Below, piece after piece: positions 32,285 to 44,460 of a stretch of 64,000 bases of DNA. The notes below the pieces were generated by a model. That model saw only the letters and a program-made list of their open reading frames with translations, did not search any database and had not been told where the DNA came from. This DNA is from Meghimatium bilineatum (taxonomy: Eukaryota; Mollusca; Gastropoda; Stylommatophora; Philomycidae). Positions within the stretch are counted from its first letter, which is position 1; every line of letters begins with the position of its first letter. The translations under genes were made by a program, and so were the position numbers. The stretch is from NCBI GenBank assembly GCA_034231615.1, contig CM067322.1, positions 57,728,938-57,792,937 of the forward strand, given 5' to 3'.

Positions 32285-34260
32285 TCAATAATGAAAACGT
32301 CGGAATCTATTGTAGTTGCAGCATCTTCATGTTCTACTAAGACGAATGAACAAGTGAAATATAGTTGGACAATGGAGCAAACGAATGATTTCTGGGAAAG
32401 AAACGTTTGGTTGCTAGCAAAGGATGGAAATATATGTTGCAATGCTTGTAGCAAAATTTAAACACTCGGAATGCAGGCTAAAATGGGATCTAAGATTTTA
32501 AAGGAATAGGCAAACAGTGAAGTAACATATTTTGGCAAAACTGCGCATGCGGTTGTGTCTGTGGGTCTCACCAATGGCTCACTAGACAAACCAACCATGC
32601 AACAGAAAACTTTACTAGATGACATGCCTTTATATTGAGGTTATCTTATTATAGAAGCTTCATGACACGTCATCTATATAATCCCGTAGTCGTAACCTTC
32701 GATAACAGTTACAATGTTGTTCCGACATGCCGACGTTATGCTTGAACTAGTTACGGGCACGTCGTGGGTGGACGGAACAACAAAGAAAACTGTCGCAAGG
32801 GCCAGAGTTGTGCCCTGATGTCGACGTCTGTTTCGGCGGCATTGGACTCGAAACACCATCGAGTCGAATGGCTGCTGGAACAGAGGGCGGAGTACTTATG
32901 TGAATGCCCCAGGTGCTGTGAGGCCAGTTTTCTAATCAAGAATTTTGGCAAAACTCGCGAACAACAGTTAACATCTTTACAAATAAAAATATTGAAACAT
33001 AAAGCAAACGATAGCCACACACTCATAACAATATTAGAAGGCGCGAAGAAAAAGACACTTGAAAACGGTACCTCTAAAATTTCAATCACTCCAAAAAGAA
33101 ACAAATAAAAAGGTCTATAAAATTGCACACACATATCAGTTATTCAAAATTTTGAAATGAAAATTAATCTGCAAGAACTTAACGGCGTTGATATGAGACG
33201 AATACTTCGCTCTACACATGATTGCGTCACCAGTATAAATCATAGCAAGAAGATGAAAACTAAATATAACAATCAGGCGACAACAATCAGTCAGAAAATC
33301 TACATTATTTTGTATATTCGCGCAATAATTTCAGGTTGTGAAATGATCTGACTAGTTAATTTATTTATTGACTTAGCTGAACTAGAAGATGTACCAACCG
33401 CATGAATCTTCTCCGCTTTGATTAGATGTCTTTATTCTGTCTGATTGACAGAAGAATGCCTGAATGAATGTTTACTTTATGTTGCGTGTGATGGTACAAC
33501 GGCGATGTTGGGTTCTCGTAGTAAAATAAAGTTACTAAAAGATAAATTTCCATCATTAATTGTTTGATACTGTGCTACGCATAATCTGGAATTATCTGTC
33601 CACGATGCTAATAAGAAAGTTTCTGGAATTAATAGATTCAAATCGTGTATTGACACGTTTTTAAAAAATCATGCATCGACCAAAGAATAATCGCGAACTC
33701 CATGTATGTGCCACTTCACTGGAAGCGCAGTTGTTGAAAATTGAACGAATATTAAGCATTAGTTGGGTAACATCCAGCTTTCGCTCAGTATCTGCAGTTT
33801 AGTAGGATTATAAAGACTTAGTGTGTGATTTTAGAAATGCTAAAGATGATAATTTCAGAGATTTAAAAAAAGATAGGTGCATATATCAGGGATTGATGAA
33901 GAAGATTGCTACTGTGGAGTTTATTCTAGACTTAAGATCGATGTGTGATGCACTTCAAGAGCTTTCTGAACTAAGCCTGATATCGCAAGAATGAAACATA
34001 CATTTAAATAGTGCTAATAAAGCAATTAAGCACACTATATATTTGTTTGTAGAGAGGCTGTTATAACCCGGACAGTACTGCCAGAAAGCTGTACAAGTTG
34101 CCAAGTCTCAAATTTTCCAAGGAATTCATATTTACAATAGAGATAGAAAAGATGATCACCTAATGTGTTCTGTTCCCATGACAGCTTGGGGGCTTCACTA
34201 AAACAACGACGGCTTTTTGGGCACCAGGCAGCAACAGATTAAAATGGCAAGGAAAGAAAT
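32285..34260 (+). pseudogene. hAT-superfamily transposase (KIAA1586-like), decayed and interrupted
   Basis: Plus-strand order: a zinc-finger-like N-terminus (QVKYSWTMEQTNDFWERNVW, GNICCNACSKI), the insertion at 32543-32942, FGKTREQQLTSL, ISGCEM, then VACDGTTAMLGSRSKIKLL (hAT DG motif), HNLELSVHDANKKVSGINRF, RNAKDDNFRDLKKDRC and LMKKIATVEFILDL, ending near NRDRKDDH. I recognise the same organisation in proteins annotated as KIAA1586-like. The C-terminal dimerisation domain and both terminal repeats are not seen. Many stops. Confidence 0.82.
32543..32942. mobile_element. 400-bp insertion inside the hAT element, 13-bp target duplication
   Basis: An identical 13-bp repeat (TTTTGGCAAAACT) lies at 32530-32542 and 32943-32955. 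Removing the insertion restores the hAT frame across FGKT. The first ~145 bp match the dispersed repeat at 11383-11525 (opposite strand). The rest is CpG-rich and open on the plus strand, including RVEWLLEQRAEYLCECPRC. No poly-A or terminal repeat was seen, so the element class is unknown. Confidence 0.8.
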
Positions 34261-35028
<768 letters not shown>

Positions 35029-35029
35029 C

Positions 35030-35115
35030 TCCCACCTGTGTTAAAATTATATTCCTTACAACTCTCCCACCTATGTTAAAATTATATTCCTTACAACTCT
35101 CCCACCTGTGTTACA
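35030..35115. repeat. 36-bp tandem repeat, 2.4 copies
   Basis: The unit is 'ctcccacctgtgttaaaat' + 'tatattccttacaa'. Confidence 0.9.
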
Positions 35116-35344
35116 ATGAATAAATGGTAGAAGTTTCTCTGGCAAAGAAAGCTGCAATAAAAGAGAGCACATAGATCAAAAGAAACAATAGATTAATGTT
35201 TTTGAGATTGTTGAATAGTCCAATGTCAGATGAATAACTTCTAAATCCGTAAATGTGATTCATAAATGAATCCAAGGCGGAGAAAGTGAACAATGTATAA
35301 CCCAAGTATGTAATTGTTGAGCACTGTGAACATTCTGCAGTTAT

Positions 35345-35540
35345 GTTGAATGGTATACAGGATTTTTGATTTATTTAAGATCAAAACTTGCAAAATGAAA
35401 TGTCTGAAGAAGGCCATTGGAATCACCAGACTCAACCAAAATACGCAATGAGAACATGAGAAAGATAATAGATAAAACACGATGCATAGAATATATATAG
35501 AAACAAAAGATAAAATAATTGGATAATGGAGGGAGGGGGT
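35345..35540 (+). pseudogene. LINE (RTE-like) tail fragment
   Basis: The plus strand reads KMKCLKKAIGITRLNQ, then a CIEYIEKQKIK-type stretch. It matches the LRKATGVTR block of the 5600 copy. Short and frameshifted. Confidence 0.6.
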
Positions 35541-35589
35541 TTTAAATTTCAGTAATTATTACCAATGCGGACGTTTTTATAAGAATTGT

Positions 35590-36660
35590 CTATTGTCATA
35601 ACGTCCAAACTTGCCGCTGAGCGTAGAGGTTTGTACAGAAGATGTAGTCTGTGTTCCAGAGCCAGGTGTGTTTGCTATGGTTGTAGTGAAGTCATGTTTA
35701 TTCAGGATGGTCTTGATGTTGTCTATCTATCTTTTCCTAGATCTGCCCTTAGCTTTGTATCATTATTTAAATCTTGTTATATGCTCTTATGGGACCGTTC
35801 ATCCTCATAAGACGTCAAAACAATTTTATCTGTTGTTTTCTCTATATACTTGATGCACTATGTTATACTTAGTATCCGTCTGATGTTCTAATTGCGCAAC
35901 TTGTCGAATCTGATCACTCAAATAGCCTTACTTAGACATTTCGCATGTTTCGATCTTTCTCTTATGTGTAGGTGTTAGTTGCCAAGTCTGGCATTGGTAG
36001 CATAGTGTTGGCACAAAGATGCTCTTACTTATGTGTAGGTGTTAGTTGCTAAGTCTGACATTGGTGGCATAGTGTTGGCACAAAGATGCTCTTACTTATG
36101 TGTAGGTGTTAGTTGCTAAGTCTGGCATTGGTAGCATAGTTTGGTACAAAGATGATCTTACTTATGTGTAGGTGTTAGTTGCCAAGTCTGGCATTGGTAG
36201 CATAATGTTGACACAAAGATGATCTTACTTATGAGTATCTTTACTTCCATGTTGTTTTTTGGGTGCTTTAGCAAAAGAGACATCTTGTATATCACAATAT
36301 TTTCATTTTGACATCTTGTTTCTATCTCTCAATTGACTCGTCCGTCTTCTGTGAAGATACTTCGTAGGTGCTTGAACTCTTTGACTTGTATTATTTTTTG
36401 TGTTCTCTATTTGAATGTTTAAATGCTCTGTTGATCTCGTTATTTGCATAGTTTCTGCTTTTTGTCTATTGATTCGCTTGTTGTATTTATTGCATATTCT
36501 TGATAGTGAGTTGATGTGAGTTTGCAGTTTTTCTTCGTCATCATACATGATGTTTTTATCGTCAGCGAAAAGAAGTTTACTGAGTTTGTTTTTACGTTGT
36601 TCATTCTCTGTTGTTTCATAAATCAGAAGTTGTATAAGAATACGCATATAAATTCTACTA
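35590..36660 (-). pseudogene. LINE (RTE-like) reverse transcriptase thumb to 3' end
   Basis: Minus-strand order: SKLLFADDKNIMYDDEEKLQ (active-site Asp pair), INSLSRICNKYNKRINRQK, AETMQITRST, then four tandem copies of a segment encoding SIFVPTLCYQCQTWQL, then a decayed 3' tail matching 29596-30000. Frameshifts separate the parts. Confidence 0.82.
35967..36235. repeat. 67-bp tandem repeat (4 copies) inside the LINE
   Basis: The unit starts 'tgtgtaggtgttagttgcca' and contains 'tctggcattggtagcatag'. Each unit is a copy of the LINE segment encoding the FVPTLCYQCQTW motif, so the array grew from the element itself. Confidence 0.92.
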
Positions 36661-36866
36661 CATATGACTGTATATAAAAATAAGACGACAGCTATGTTGA
36701 TGGAAAAGATCTAAAGATAGTAAGAAACATGTATTGGAAACAAACAGCTGTGTCGAGTGTTGACGGCAATGTAGGAGAATTTCAAAAGATAGAGATGGGC
36801 ATCAGACAAGGATGTGTAATGTAACCAGATCTTTTCTTCCTGTATACAGAGGATATTATATGAAAC

Positions 36867-37095
36867 GATTCATTGTAAAAAACAATACTGCAGGGAACTG
36901 TCGAGGGTGGAAAAAGCAAAGGAGGACAAATAAAGACATGGACAGACAACATAAAGGAATGGACAGGGCTAGATATTTCCACACTCATCCGCATCTCTGA
37001 GGATATAATTCGCCGGAGGACTCTGTGTGCTGAAGCTTCCAATGTGGTACCCCTACGACCCTGAAGGGTTATGGGTTTTATTGATTAATTGATTG
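36867..37095 (+). mobile_element. Nested LINE 3' end, 9-bp target duplication
   Basis: Reads GGKSKGGQIKTWTDNIKEWT and RRTLCAEASNV, then the family 3' UTR ('acgaccctgaagggttatgg') and a TTGATTAATTGATTG tail. Flanked by ATATGAAAC at 36858-36866 and 37096-37104. Confidence 0.82.
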
Positions 37096-37331
37096 ATATG
37101 AAACTTAGAAAACATGCTAGGAATAGCAGCTAGAGGTTACAAAATCTGAATAATCTAACATATGCTGACGATACAGTTCTGATTGCAGGGGGAGAAAAAG
37201 AAATTTGAAGTTTGTTAGACATGGTAGTACAATAAAGTGAAAACAAAGCTCTCAGTCTAAACAAGAAGAAACTAGAAGTAATGGCTGTTTCAAGAAATAC
37301 ACACCGCCAGAATACAGCATTACTATCTATG

Positions 37332-37608
37332 TTATGTTATGTTCCTCCAGGGCCATAGACGGCGCATAGGGCAGAAACCATAGCTTTCCATTTCTGTCTG
37401 TGTTACCAGGTCTTTCAATTGTTGCGTGTTGTTTAGGTTCATTGACATGCCTTCTCTATTAATGGATCTTCGTAGAGTTTCTCTAGGTCTCCCTCTTCTT
37501 ACTCTAGGTGGCACCCAATATAGTGACTGCTGGGGAATTTTTAGGCTGTTCATTCTGAGAACATGGCTGATGTAAGTCCAACGCCTTTGTCTAATGAATG
37601 AAGATATA
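37332..37608 (-). mobile_element. Nested LINE 3' end (minus), 11-bp target duplication
   Basis: The minus strand reads MNSLKIPQQSLYWVPP, VRRGRPRETLRRSINRE and NNTQQLKDLVTQTEME, the same family as the large LINE at 23790. A (CATAA)n tail lies at the low-coordinate end, and TACTATCTATG is duplicated at 37321-37331 and 37609-37619. Confidence 0.83.
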
Positions 37609-37720
37609 TACTATCTATGATTCAACATTAAATCATGGGGATAAAGTCAGGTATCTTGGCACCATTTTAACATCAGATGGCAGGTGCTCCAATGAGTTAC
37701 AGTAAGACTAACTGTAACAA

Positions 37721-38504
37721 TGAAACAGTAACCCTATGATATTTTAAAAAATTGATAGAACAAGGGGATCTCATCCAAATTTATCGTTTTTGTATATAGG
37801 AAACACTTAATGTGTCAGCCTAAGTGTGAGAGTTTCATAATAATTTTTAAAAATATTTTAGACAGATGCATACAATTTTAAAAAAAGAACACACTAATTG
37901 GTAAATGCAAGTTTAAAGTGAAAGTACATCAGGAATAGATTTCTCAACTTTGTTTTGACACAATAATTAATTAAAACAAATATGTTCACAACTGTACATA
38001 TTATCTCCCCTTCATTGCAAACGTAAAACCACTTTCTATAAAGTGAAAAACCACTTTGTATAAAGTGGGAAGTTCTCTGTTTACTGTGACTAAATTATAT
38101 TTTATTAATGAAGCATTATGTTTAGTCAGTGTGACTATCTAAGACACAATAGTCAAGTTTTCTTCCAGTAAACAGAGCCCTATTTCTATCTCGTGAACAC
38201 AGTTCACGAAAGTTAGAGTGCTCTTAAGATGTCAACATTAGGACTAGTAAGAAAAACCAAAACACAAACAATGCGTGGTGTGTACTGTGATATGTGGTTT
38301 AGATCAGTGAATGTGGTTTAGATCAGTGTTGCCAATGTGGTGTGGAAAAAGAAGCAAAGTTAGTGGTACTATTATTGTTGTCTACCATGCACATCGTAAA
38401 ATGTGACTAAGAAGGTTTTTTTGGGGGGGGGGGGGGTGGGGGTTGATTTGGCTCTCCTATTCAATAGAGGATCATGCTATCTCAGAAATCATGCTGAATA
38501 GGGT
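37721..38504. other. Unassigned, with an inverted repeat and poly-G tract
   Basis: CTCTGTTTACTG at 38075-38086 is inverted at 38166-38177. 'ccacttt' direct repeats lie at 38030-38065. Poly-G of 14 at 38423-38436. No gene. Confidence 0.45.
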
Positions 38505-38640
38505 GTGTCAGATCGAAAGGCGCAGATATCGCAACCACGATGTAAATCATGACATACCCACATTCCATTCTCCGGATTACATCCTGATAACATACAGGAG
38601 TTTGAGGGCGTACACATAAAAAGATAAAGCAGATAAAGAT
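38505..38640 (+). mobile_element. SINE-like dispersed repeat, copy D
   Basis: 'gtgtgtcagatcgaaaggcg' begins the copy. 'cccacattccattctc', 'attacatcctgataac' and 'caggagtttgag' follow copy A in order. Tail degraded. Confidence 0.6.
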
Positions 38641-40829
38641 CAGTGGTTCTCAAAATGTAATTAGGTCCACGTTTGGGGCTATATATTTGAAGGGAGGGGG
38701 ATAATTTCACCCAAAAATGAAACTATGGCGCAGATTCTTCCAGATCTGCGACACAAAAATAAGTTTTTGAATGCTTCTATTCTTTTTACAAAACTGCCCA
38801 CTATATCACAGCACAAGGGAGAAACGATGGCTATCTGAAACAATTCTGGCGGAAAGCTCTACTGCACTAACTACTGCACTGGAGCTTCTAACTACAGAAC
38901 AGTTATTTGATGGAATCCATATCAGCATCTGACCTGCTGGAAAACGAGGAAGAAGGAGAAAAGAATTATGCGACGCATAAGATATACGATAGTAATAATC
39001 CTTGAGGAAAGATGACAAGCTTTTTTCTCTGGTCTATTGGAATTAATCTCTAGTGCCGGGAACAACACATCGGCTGGAAATACGAGGGCTGGGGCAACAC
39101 AGTGGAATATAAGGAAAAACGGATTTAGATACAAACGTTGTCACTATGTATACACACGACATACTAGCGAATAGACGCAAAGACATACGAAGTTTTGAAA
39201 AAGAAACCATCATCAGGACAAACTATAGCTGACTAACAATGAATAGAAACACACATATGACGAAATGGGAGGCAAGGGATGATGAAAGTGGGAGAGAAAG
39301 AAGCACAAGCACAAGTGATTATTAAGGGAGTGATATTACGGATGATTTGATCAACCCTGGTAACAGGAGATAAAAAGAAAATTGAGATCTCGTCATGCTT
39401 TCCATCTTAGTTCTCACTCTGGATAATTGAGTCTGCGTTTGTTCTCAAACTCCTGCAAATTAGCGTTTTGTCATTGTTCACAACATTGATGCGAGATCTT
39501 CGCTTTTGACCTAACACATTCGACTTTATAATGACACTGTATCATTGTGACCTTATATAGGAGGGGGCAGCCAACTCCACCATATAACCTCCTTAGTCGT
39601 TTCTTAAAATATACATGGAAAGCAAACAGTATTGCTATTATGTGTTCCCCTCTCGAGATTTAAAAAAAACACTAATGGTGTGTGACTTTTTAAAAACAAT
39701 TTGTGTTGTCTAGTGCTTTTGACGGAACGAGTTGGTGGCACTTGCCTAAACACAATACGTGTTAAATTGTGGTTATTTTGTGCATCAATCATTCAGGGCA
39801 ATATACCGCTAATTTTCCCAAACAACTTGCATATCATATATTAATAAAAGAAAAGTGTGAAAACCAGAATACTGCTTTCATTAGTTATTATAAAGATAAA
39901 GAATGCAACAGATCGCATGTAACCCATGTCTGCTGAAAGACACAGTACAAATAGTAATGACCGGAATATACCGATGTGGTATCAAAAATTCCCCATTACA
40001 CATTGTTTACTACACTGTATAATCTTGTCTCTCAATTAGTTGTGTGGACTATTTGAAAATAATCCATCTGAAGTCACATTATTTAACCATTACAGGGATT
40101 TTCATTGGTCACTTTTGTATACATTGTGTCGACAGCCAATGACAAATCAACGTCAAGTAAAGTCATTTAGAAGAATGAGTTCACGTGACTGTATTTGACG
40201 AGAGACACGGTACAGTAAGTCGATATGACCTAGCAAAAGACACCTTACAAACAAAAATGTAATAGTCATGATTGAATGATTGTCCAAACAAATGTCATGT
40301 GTTTTGTTTTTGCGAAAACTAATTGTACTTGAATTAAACTCATAACATAAAAACATGGATCTTTTTGTACTTGAAGTTTTAAGAAGATAAAAATGCGATT
40401 GCAATGGAACAATGGGATAAAAACTGAGGCTCTGTATGGAAAAATAATTTTGTGAAATATATATTGAGGCTCTGTCTAGGATAGCAGGGCTATAGAGAGT
40501 GGACATTTCCATTATTCATTAAGGGTCATAACCCCGCAGATACTATCAGATAAGGGGATGTAATACATGTGAAATGTATTAATATGTGCAAATGTATTAA
40601 TAAATCATAAGAACACAAATATTTTGATCTGATCATGTGGTAATATAATTTTTAATAAACAACTCTCATTTATTTTGAGTGATTTTATGTAACTATTCCC
40701 CGTTCTACTATTTATAAAAACGTTTTTTTTTGAAAGCAATATGCACGACATTCTTCCCTAACTGTTGACATGGTGAACAAAAGTGTGGCACATAAACTTT
40801 TGGATGTTAAGGGATAATGTCCGTATAAG
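38641..40829. other. Long repeat-poor stretch without a recognised gene
   Basis: 39405-39530 holds a minus-strand copy of the SINE-like repeat ('gttctcaaactcctgcaaat', 'acctaacacattcgac'). The 119-codon minus-strand frame at 40153-40512 has no motif, start context or splice support and is not called. Confidence 0.45.
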
Positions 40830-41215
40830 GTTCAAGTTCCCCGCGGAACTTTTCCTACAAAAGTTGGCTCTTGACTTTGTATGGGAACTAGTGTCAGTAG
40901 TCCGTTCGCATGTCTTAGACTCCACCGCGGGGTCAAGGTTCAGCCAGTGTCGAGTCAGCTCGCTCGTCACAGTACCGCTTGGGATCTAGGCTGGTTCCTC
41001 CCCATATGACATGTTAAGACAGGACGAAGTCACCGGGGTGAAGTTTTCGGTCGTACGGAATGTTAACAGCATAAACGTGCTCAGCTAAGTGGTGAGCTAT
41101 ACTTAGCGTCCGAGTGGCTTTCGAATGTCGGCGCCTGCTATGTCATACCGCCTCGAAAGAGGATTACGGGGGTATAGGAGAGCTGCTTAGAAAGTGCTTC
41201 ACTCGACTTTTTTGT
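40830..41215. other. CpG-rich island, ~0.39 kb
   Basis: About 26 CpG dinucleotides within roughly 370 bp, in surroundings where CpG is scarce. It has no long frame and no rRNA or tRNA that I can recognise. It could be an unmethylated promoter, a recent insertion or part of an LTR. Confidence 0.55.
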
Positions 41216-42159
41216 CATGAAATTATCTAAATTTTAGTATTATTTGTATTTACACGGTTACACTTAAACGTATTTTTGTGTATTTTTGATACTGTTATTT
41301 ATTGGAAAGAATAAACAATTTTGATACAAAGTAATAATATAGTCTTACAGTTTTTATGGCCATAGTTCTTAATTCGTAATTTAAAAGATCTAATTATAAT
41401 TTCGTTAACACAAGAAAATAAATTTAGTATTCACGAGAAAAAAAATGGGATTGCAATTTGTGAGTTTTAAAACGCTTCATTTTTTAGAGAAAATTTACTT
41501 TCAACAGTAACGCAATTCCACAATATAACGACATCCACCTGTGTCAGCTGAGTTTAAAAAAATGTAAACTCAAAATATTTTGACTTGATACATTGCTTAC
41601 TAAAATTGCGGAAATATATATTTGTTTATGTTAATGGCACGTATGTATTGTAATTGTATGTATTGAGTGCAAAGATGTGTCCAGGTCTCACCAAGATTGT
41701 CTTGGTTTTATAACACTGACTTATATCTCGCCATGTTTTGCCTATGTTCCAGTTTCTATAACAGTTTACAAATACAAGAAATGTGTTACGTGTTCAAATC
41801 AACACACTTGGTCTCGCTTTGTTCAAGCGAATAAACACGCTTGGTAATCCTAAATGCGGTAGAGCGTGAAGACTTTGATTTATTTATACATAGATCAGTG
41901 GTCATAAGGTATTTTCTGTAGAAGTATTAATTAATTCATAGTATTATGTGATTGCCATGTGTCTTCTGTCACGGAGATTATCCAATAAATAAATTAAATT
42001 TCCATCACAGCTGACCTATGTTCTTTGATATAATTAAAAAGAAAGAATCTCTTCAAGAATATGTTTCTAGTAAACAAAAATCTGAACGTAGTGATAGTTA
42101 GATAAACTTAATTTCCAATAGAAATCGTCCTTGGTTGGCGGGTCTGAAAGGGGAGCATG
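41216..42159. other. AT-rich spacer
   Basis: No feature recognised. Confidence 0.4.
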
Positions 42160-42375
42160 GGGAGCTAAACTGTTACCTGTCAAGCATATCGTAAGCAGCA
42201 ACTAAGAGGAATTTATGGTGGAGTTTGGTGTCCCATAAAGGCCCGTAGATAAGTAGGTTGTAGGGTTGAGATATTCAATTTCCCGTCCTTTAGCAAATCA
42301 GAATAGGTCTATGCCTTGCATTAGAAATTTGGCCAAAATGCGGGTAAAAAGTCTCTCTCCCCCCCCCCCCCCCCC
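42160..42375. repeat. Dispersed repeat ending at a 17-base poly-C
   Basis: 'aagcatatcgtaagcagcaa', 'ctaagaggaatttatggtgg' and 'tttagcaaatcagaa' match the segment at 16185-16460. Poly-C at 42359-42375. Confidence 0.5.
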
Positions 42376-42574
42376 GTAGAGATTTTCAAAAAGGAACATC
42401 ACATGAAGAAGATCTGATACACGAAAACACACGAATGACTTTTTAAAGGGAATTACTCCTCCCCCCTCCCCCTACTTATATGACCTATAACATATTTATA
42501 ACACTGGTCTCACCCAACAGTGTCAAATTGACCTAGAGGCTATGCTGAAGTTCGATTTGTCAGTTAAGCTGTCA

Positions 42575-42655
42575 ATTATGGCACATCATTTATCTGGACT
42601 ATATCCTGCTGATCTGCAGGAGCTTGAGAATGGATACAGAAGATGAAACAAGAAG
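42575..42655 (+). mobile_element. SINE-like dispersed repeat, copy C (partial)
   Basis: 'tctggactatatcctgctga' and 'gagcttgagaatg' match copy A. The tail is 'cagaagatgaaac'. Confidence 0.55.
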
Positions 42656-42659
42656 TTGA

Positions 42660-42765
42660 AAAGATGTTTACACCAGAAGGCATCGATCTTGAACAGATGT
42701 GTGCACCAGAAGGCATCTATCTTGAACAGATGTGTGCACCAGAAGGCATCGATCTTGGTGAAGAA
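42660..42765. repeat. 33-bp tandem repeat, 3 copies
   Basis: The unit contains 'tgtgtgcaccagaaggcatc' and 'gatcttgaacaga'. It is open as MCAPEGIDLEQ but has no gene context. Confidence 0.88.
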
Positions 42766-43079
42766 TGGATTATCTTTTCAAGACTATCTTTGCAATCACT
42801 AGAGAGTTCATTGATAAACATATGAATGTGAATGAATGCTGTGTTCACGGAGTTCATCTCCGAACATTTTCATGACACAGATGTTGTGTGACACAGACGA
42901 TCAAAATAATCCACAATCGGTGGTTCGAATGGACTTTTACCACCAGATCACGTGGAATAACAGTTCACGAAGCCAGTATAGCCTTCACCAAACAGCCTAA
43001 CGACGTGTGTGTTTGCTGTAACGCAAGTACACTTGCTAGAAATTGAAGCCTATTTACGCTAAGACGATATCAACATCAT
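42766..43079. other. Unassigned spacer
   Basis: A B-box-like 'ggtggttcgaatgga' lies at about 42918 without a partner A box. Confidence 0.35.
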
Positions 43080-43320
43080 CATTCAAGTGCCATGCCGGCT
43101 GGCGTAGGCGACCATGGCTCTCCATATCTCTCTGTCTCCAGTATTATGTATCAAGCTCGTTGTTGTTTCCCTGCCGTGTCATGTTGTCAAACTGTCTAAT
43201 ATATTTTCACGTTGTAGCCATCTGTCTCTATTGCCTTCAATCTTGCATGTTGTGACTATATTCTCCAAACCTCCTTGTCTCATGAAGTGGCCAAAAATAT
43301 GAAGATTGTCTTTTTCTTAT
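43080..43320 (-). pseudogene. BovB/RTE-type LINE C-terminus
   Basis: The minus strand matches the copy at 15266-15480: the complement of 'tttcacgttgtagccatctg' gives the decayed GxRQRENI region, and the 3' end 'ccatgccggctggcg' is shared. Frames broken. Confidence 0.7.
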
Positions 43321-44159
43321 ATTATTTATTAGGGTCCTTTTCGCATTTGACTATTTCAAAACTTCCACATTAGTTTTTCTGACAGGCCATGATATTCTAA
43401 GTCCATGATGTCAACATACCTTAACCAAAAGGTTGTAATTCCTTATCGACCAATCATCAACTAAGGAGACATTTATTCATACACTGTAAATGTCACGTGA
43501 TTGTGTCTCCTGTGTACATCGTTATTAGTTTACAGTGTATACGTTTGTGAGTATTCCTGTATTTCTGGGTTGTTGTGGTTGGGGGGGGGGGGGGGGGGGG
43601 TTACCGTGAGGATAAAATGAGACGATTGATTGAACAGGCCTAAGTCTGACCTATTTATTCGAGGTTCTTAATCAGAGTTGGCACGTTCCTTTTAAAAAAA
43701 AAAAAAAAGGTGATATTTCCCCGTAAACATGACAGAAGTTCAACATTACAATAGCCTATGTATTACAGATGAGGTACCGTCTTCGCACGAAAGGTCAGCA
43801 ACAGTTCCCATTTACCTCATGTTCCTTTCCCTGCTATCACACCAAAACTATAAGCCTATAACCTGGTGTTGTGGCACACGCCCCAAAGGTGAAAAGGGGG
43901 AGGGGGAATTTCATTGTTTAGGGGGACACTTGAAAAAAAATTGTGTTCTTGAGATTTAGTTGTCCATTATATGTTTTGAAAATTTAGCCTACTTAACTGT
44001 TATTTTTTCTTTTAATAATTTTCTAGTGTTTTCTTCCTAAAACGCAAGCCTTGTGTCCTGAACAAGTTATAATTAGGTTTCATTTATGGAATAAGTCATT
44101 TTTTTAATAGACCTATAAAAAAATGTAGGACTGGGGGGTGGCATCAGAATTTTTGAAAG
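43321..44159. other. Unassigned, with a 12-bp inverted repeat and 20-base poly-G
   Basis: ATACACTGTAAA at 43479-43490 is inverted at 43529-43540. Poly-G runs 43581-43600. The 76-codon plus-strand frame at 43729 has no motif. Confidence 0.45.
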
Positions 44160-44360
44160 ATTGAGGGTGAGGAAAGGTTTAAAGAAAAGGTTGGGTAAAA
44201 TGGTATACCCTGCCAGGTTCACAGTAGTACCACATTGGATGAAAACGCCCAGAGTTCTCCAGCGAATTCTTTCAGCGACGCAGATGAGTGAAAATACCTT
44301 GATGCTGCCTGTCCATGATTTTCTTAGTCTTCGTCTGCTTCTTCCAACCTCAACTGTTCC
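44160..44360 (-). pseudogene. RTE-like LINE 3' end ('KEWTG' family)
   Basis: The minus strand reads TVEVGRSRRRLRKSWTGSIK, then LICVAERIRWRTLG, a decayed version of the tail at 36867-37095. Confidence 0.65.
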
Positions 44361-44460
44361 TGTAGTATAGTTTATAACCAATAATCATATCACACATCCA
44401 AAAAAACCATCAGAGCCGCAGACAAGTTTTCATTGAGGAAGGGGATTTACCTATAAAATA

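Larger units (their letters stand above)
36665..37720 (+). pseudogene. Older LINE reverse transcriptase carrying two nested insertions
   Basis: With the insertions 36867-37095 and 37332-37608 removed, the plus strand reads VGEFQKIEMGIRQGCVM, PDLFFLYTEDII, LENMLGIAARGY, LTYADDTVLIAGGEKE, NKALSLNKKKLEVMAVSR and KVRYLGTILTSDGRCSNE, a reverse transcriptase palm-to-thumb in correct order. Multiple stops. Confidence 0.85.

Noticed and set aside
40153-40512. 119-codon minus-strand frame
   Set aside because: No recognisable motif, splice signal or codon pattern; expected by chance in AT-rich DNA.
40830-41215. rRNA gene fragment
   Set aside because: 'caggacgaagtca' recalls a 28S segment, but the surrounding bases do not follow rRNA.
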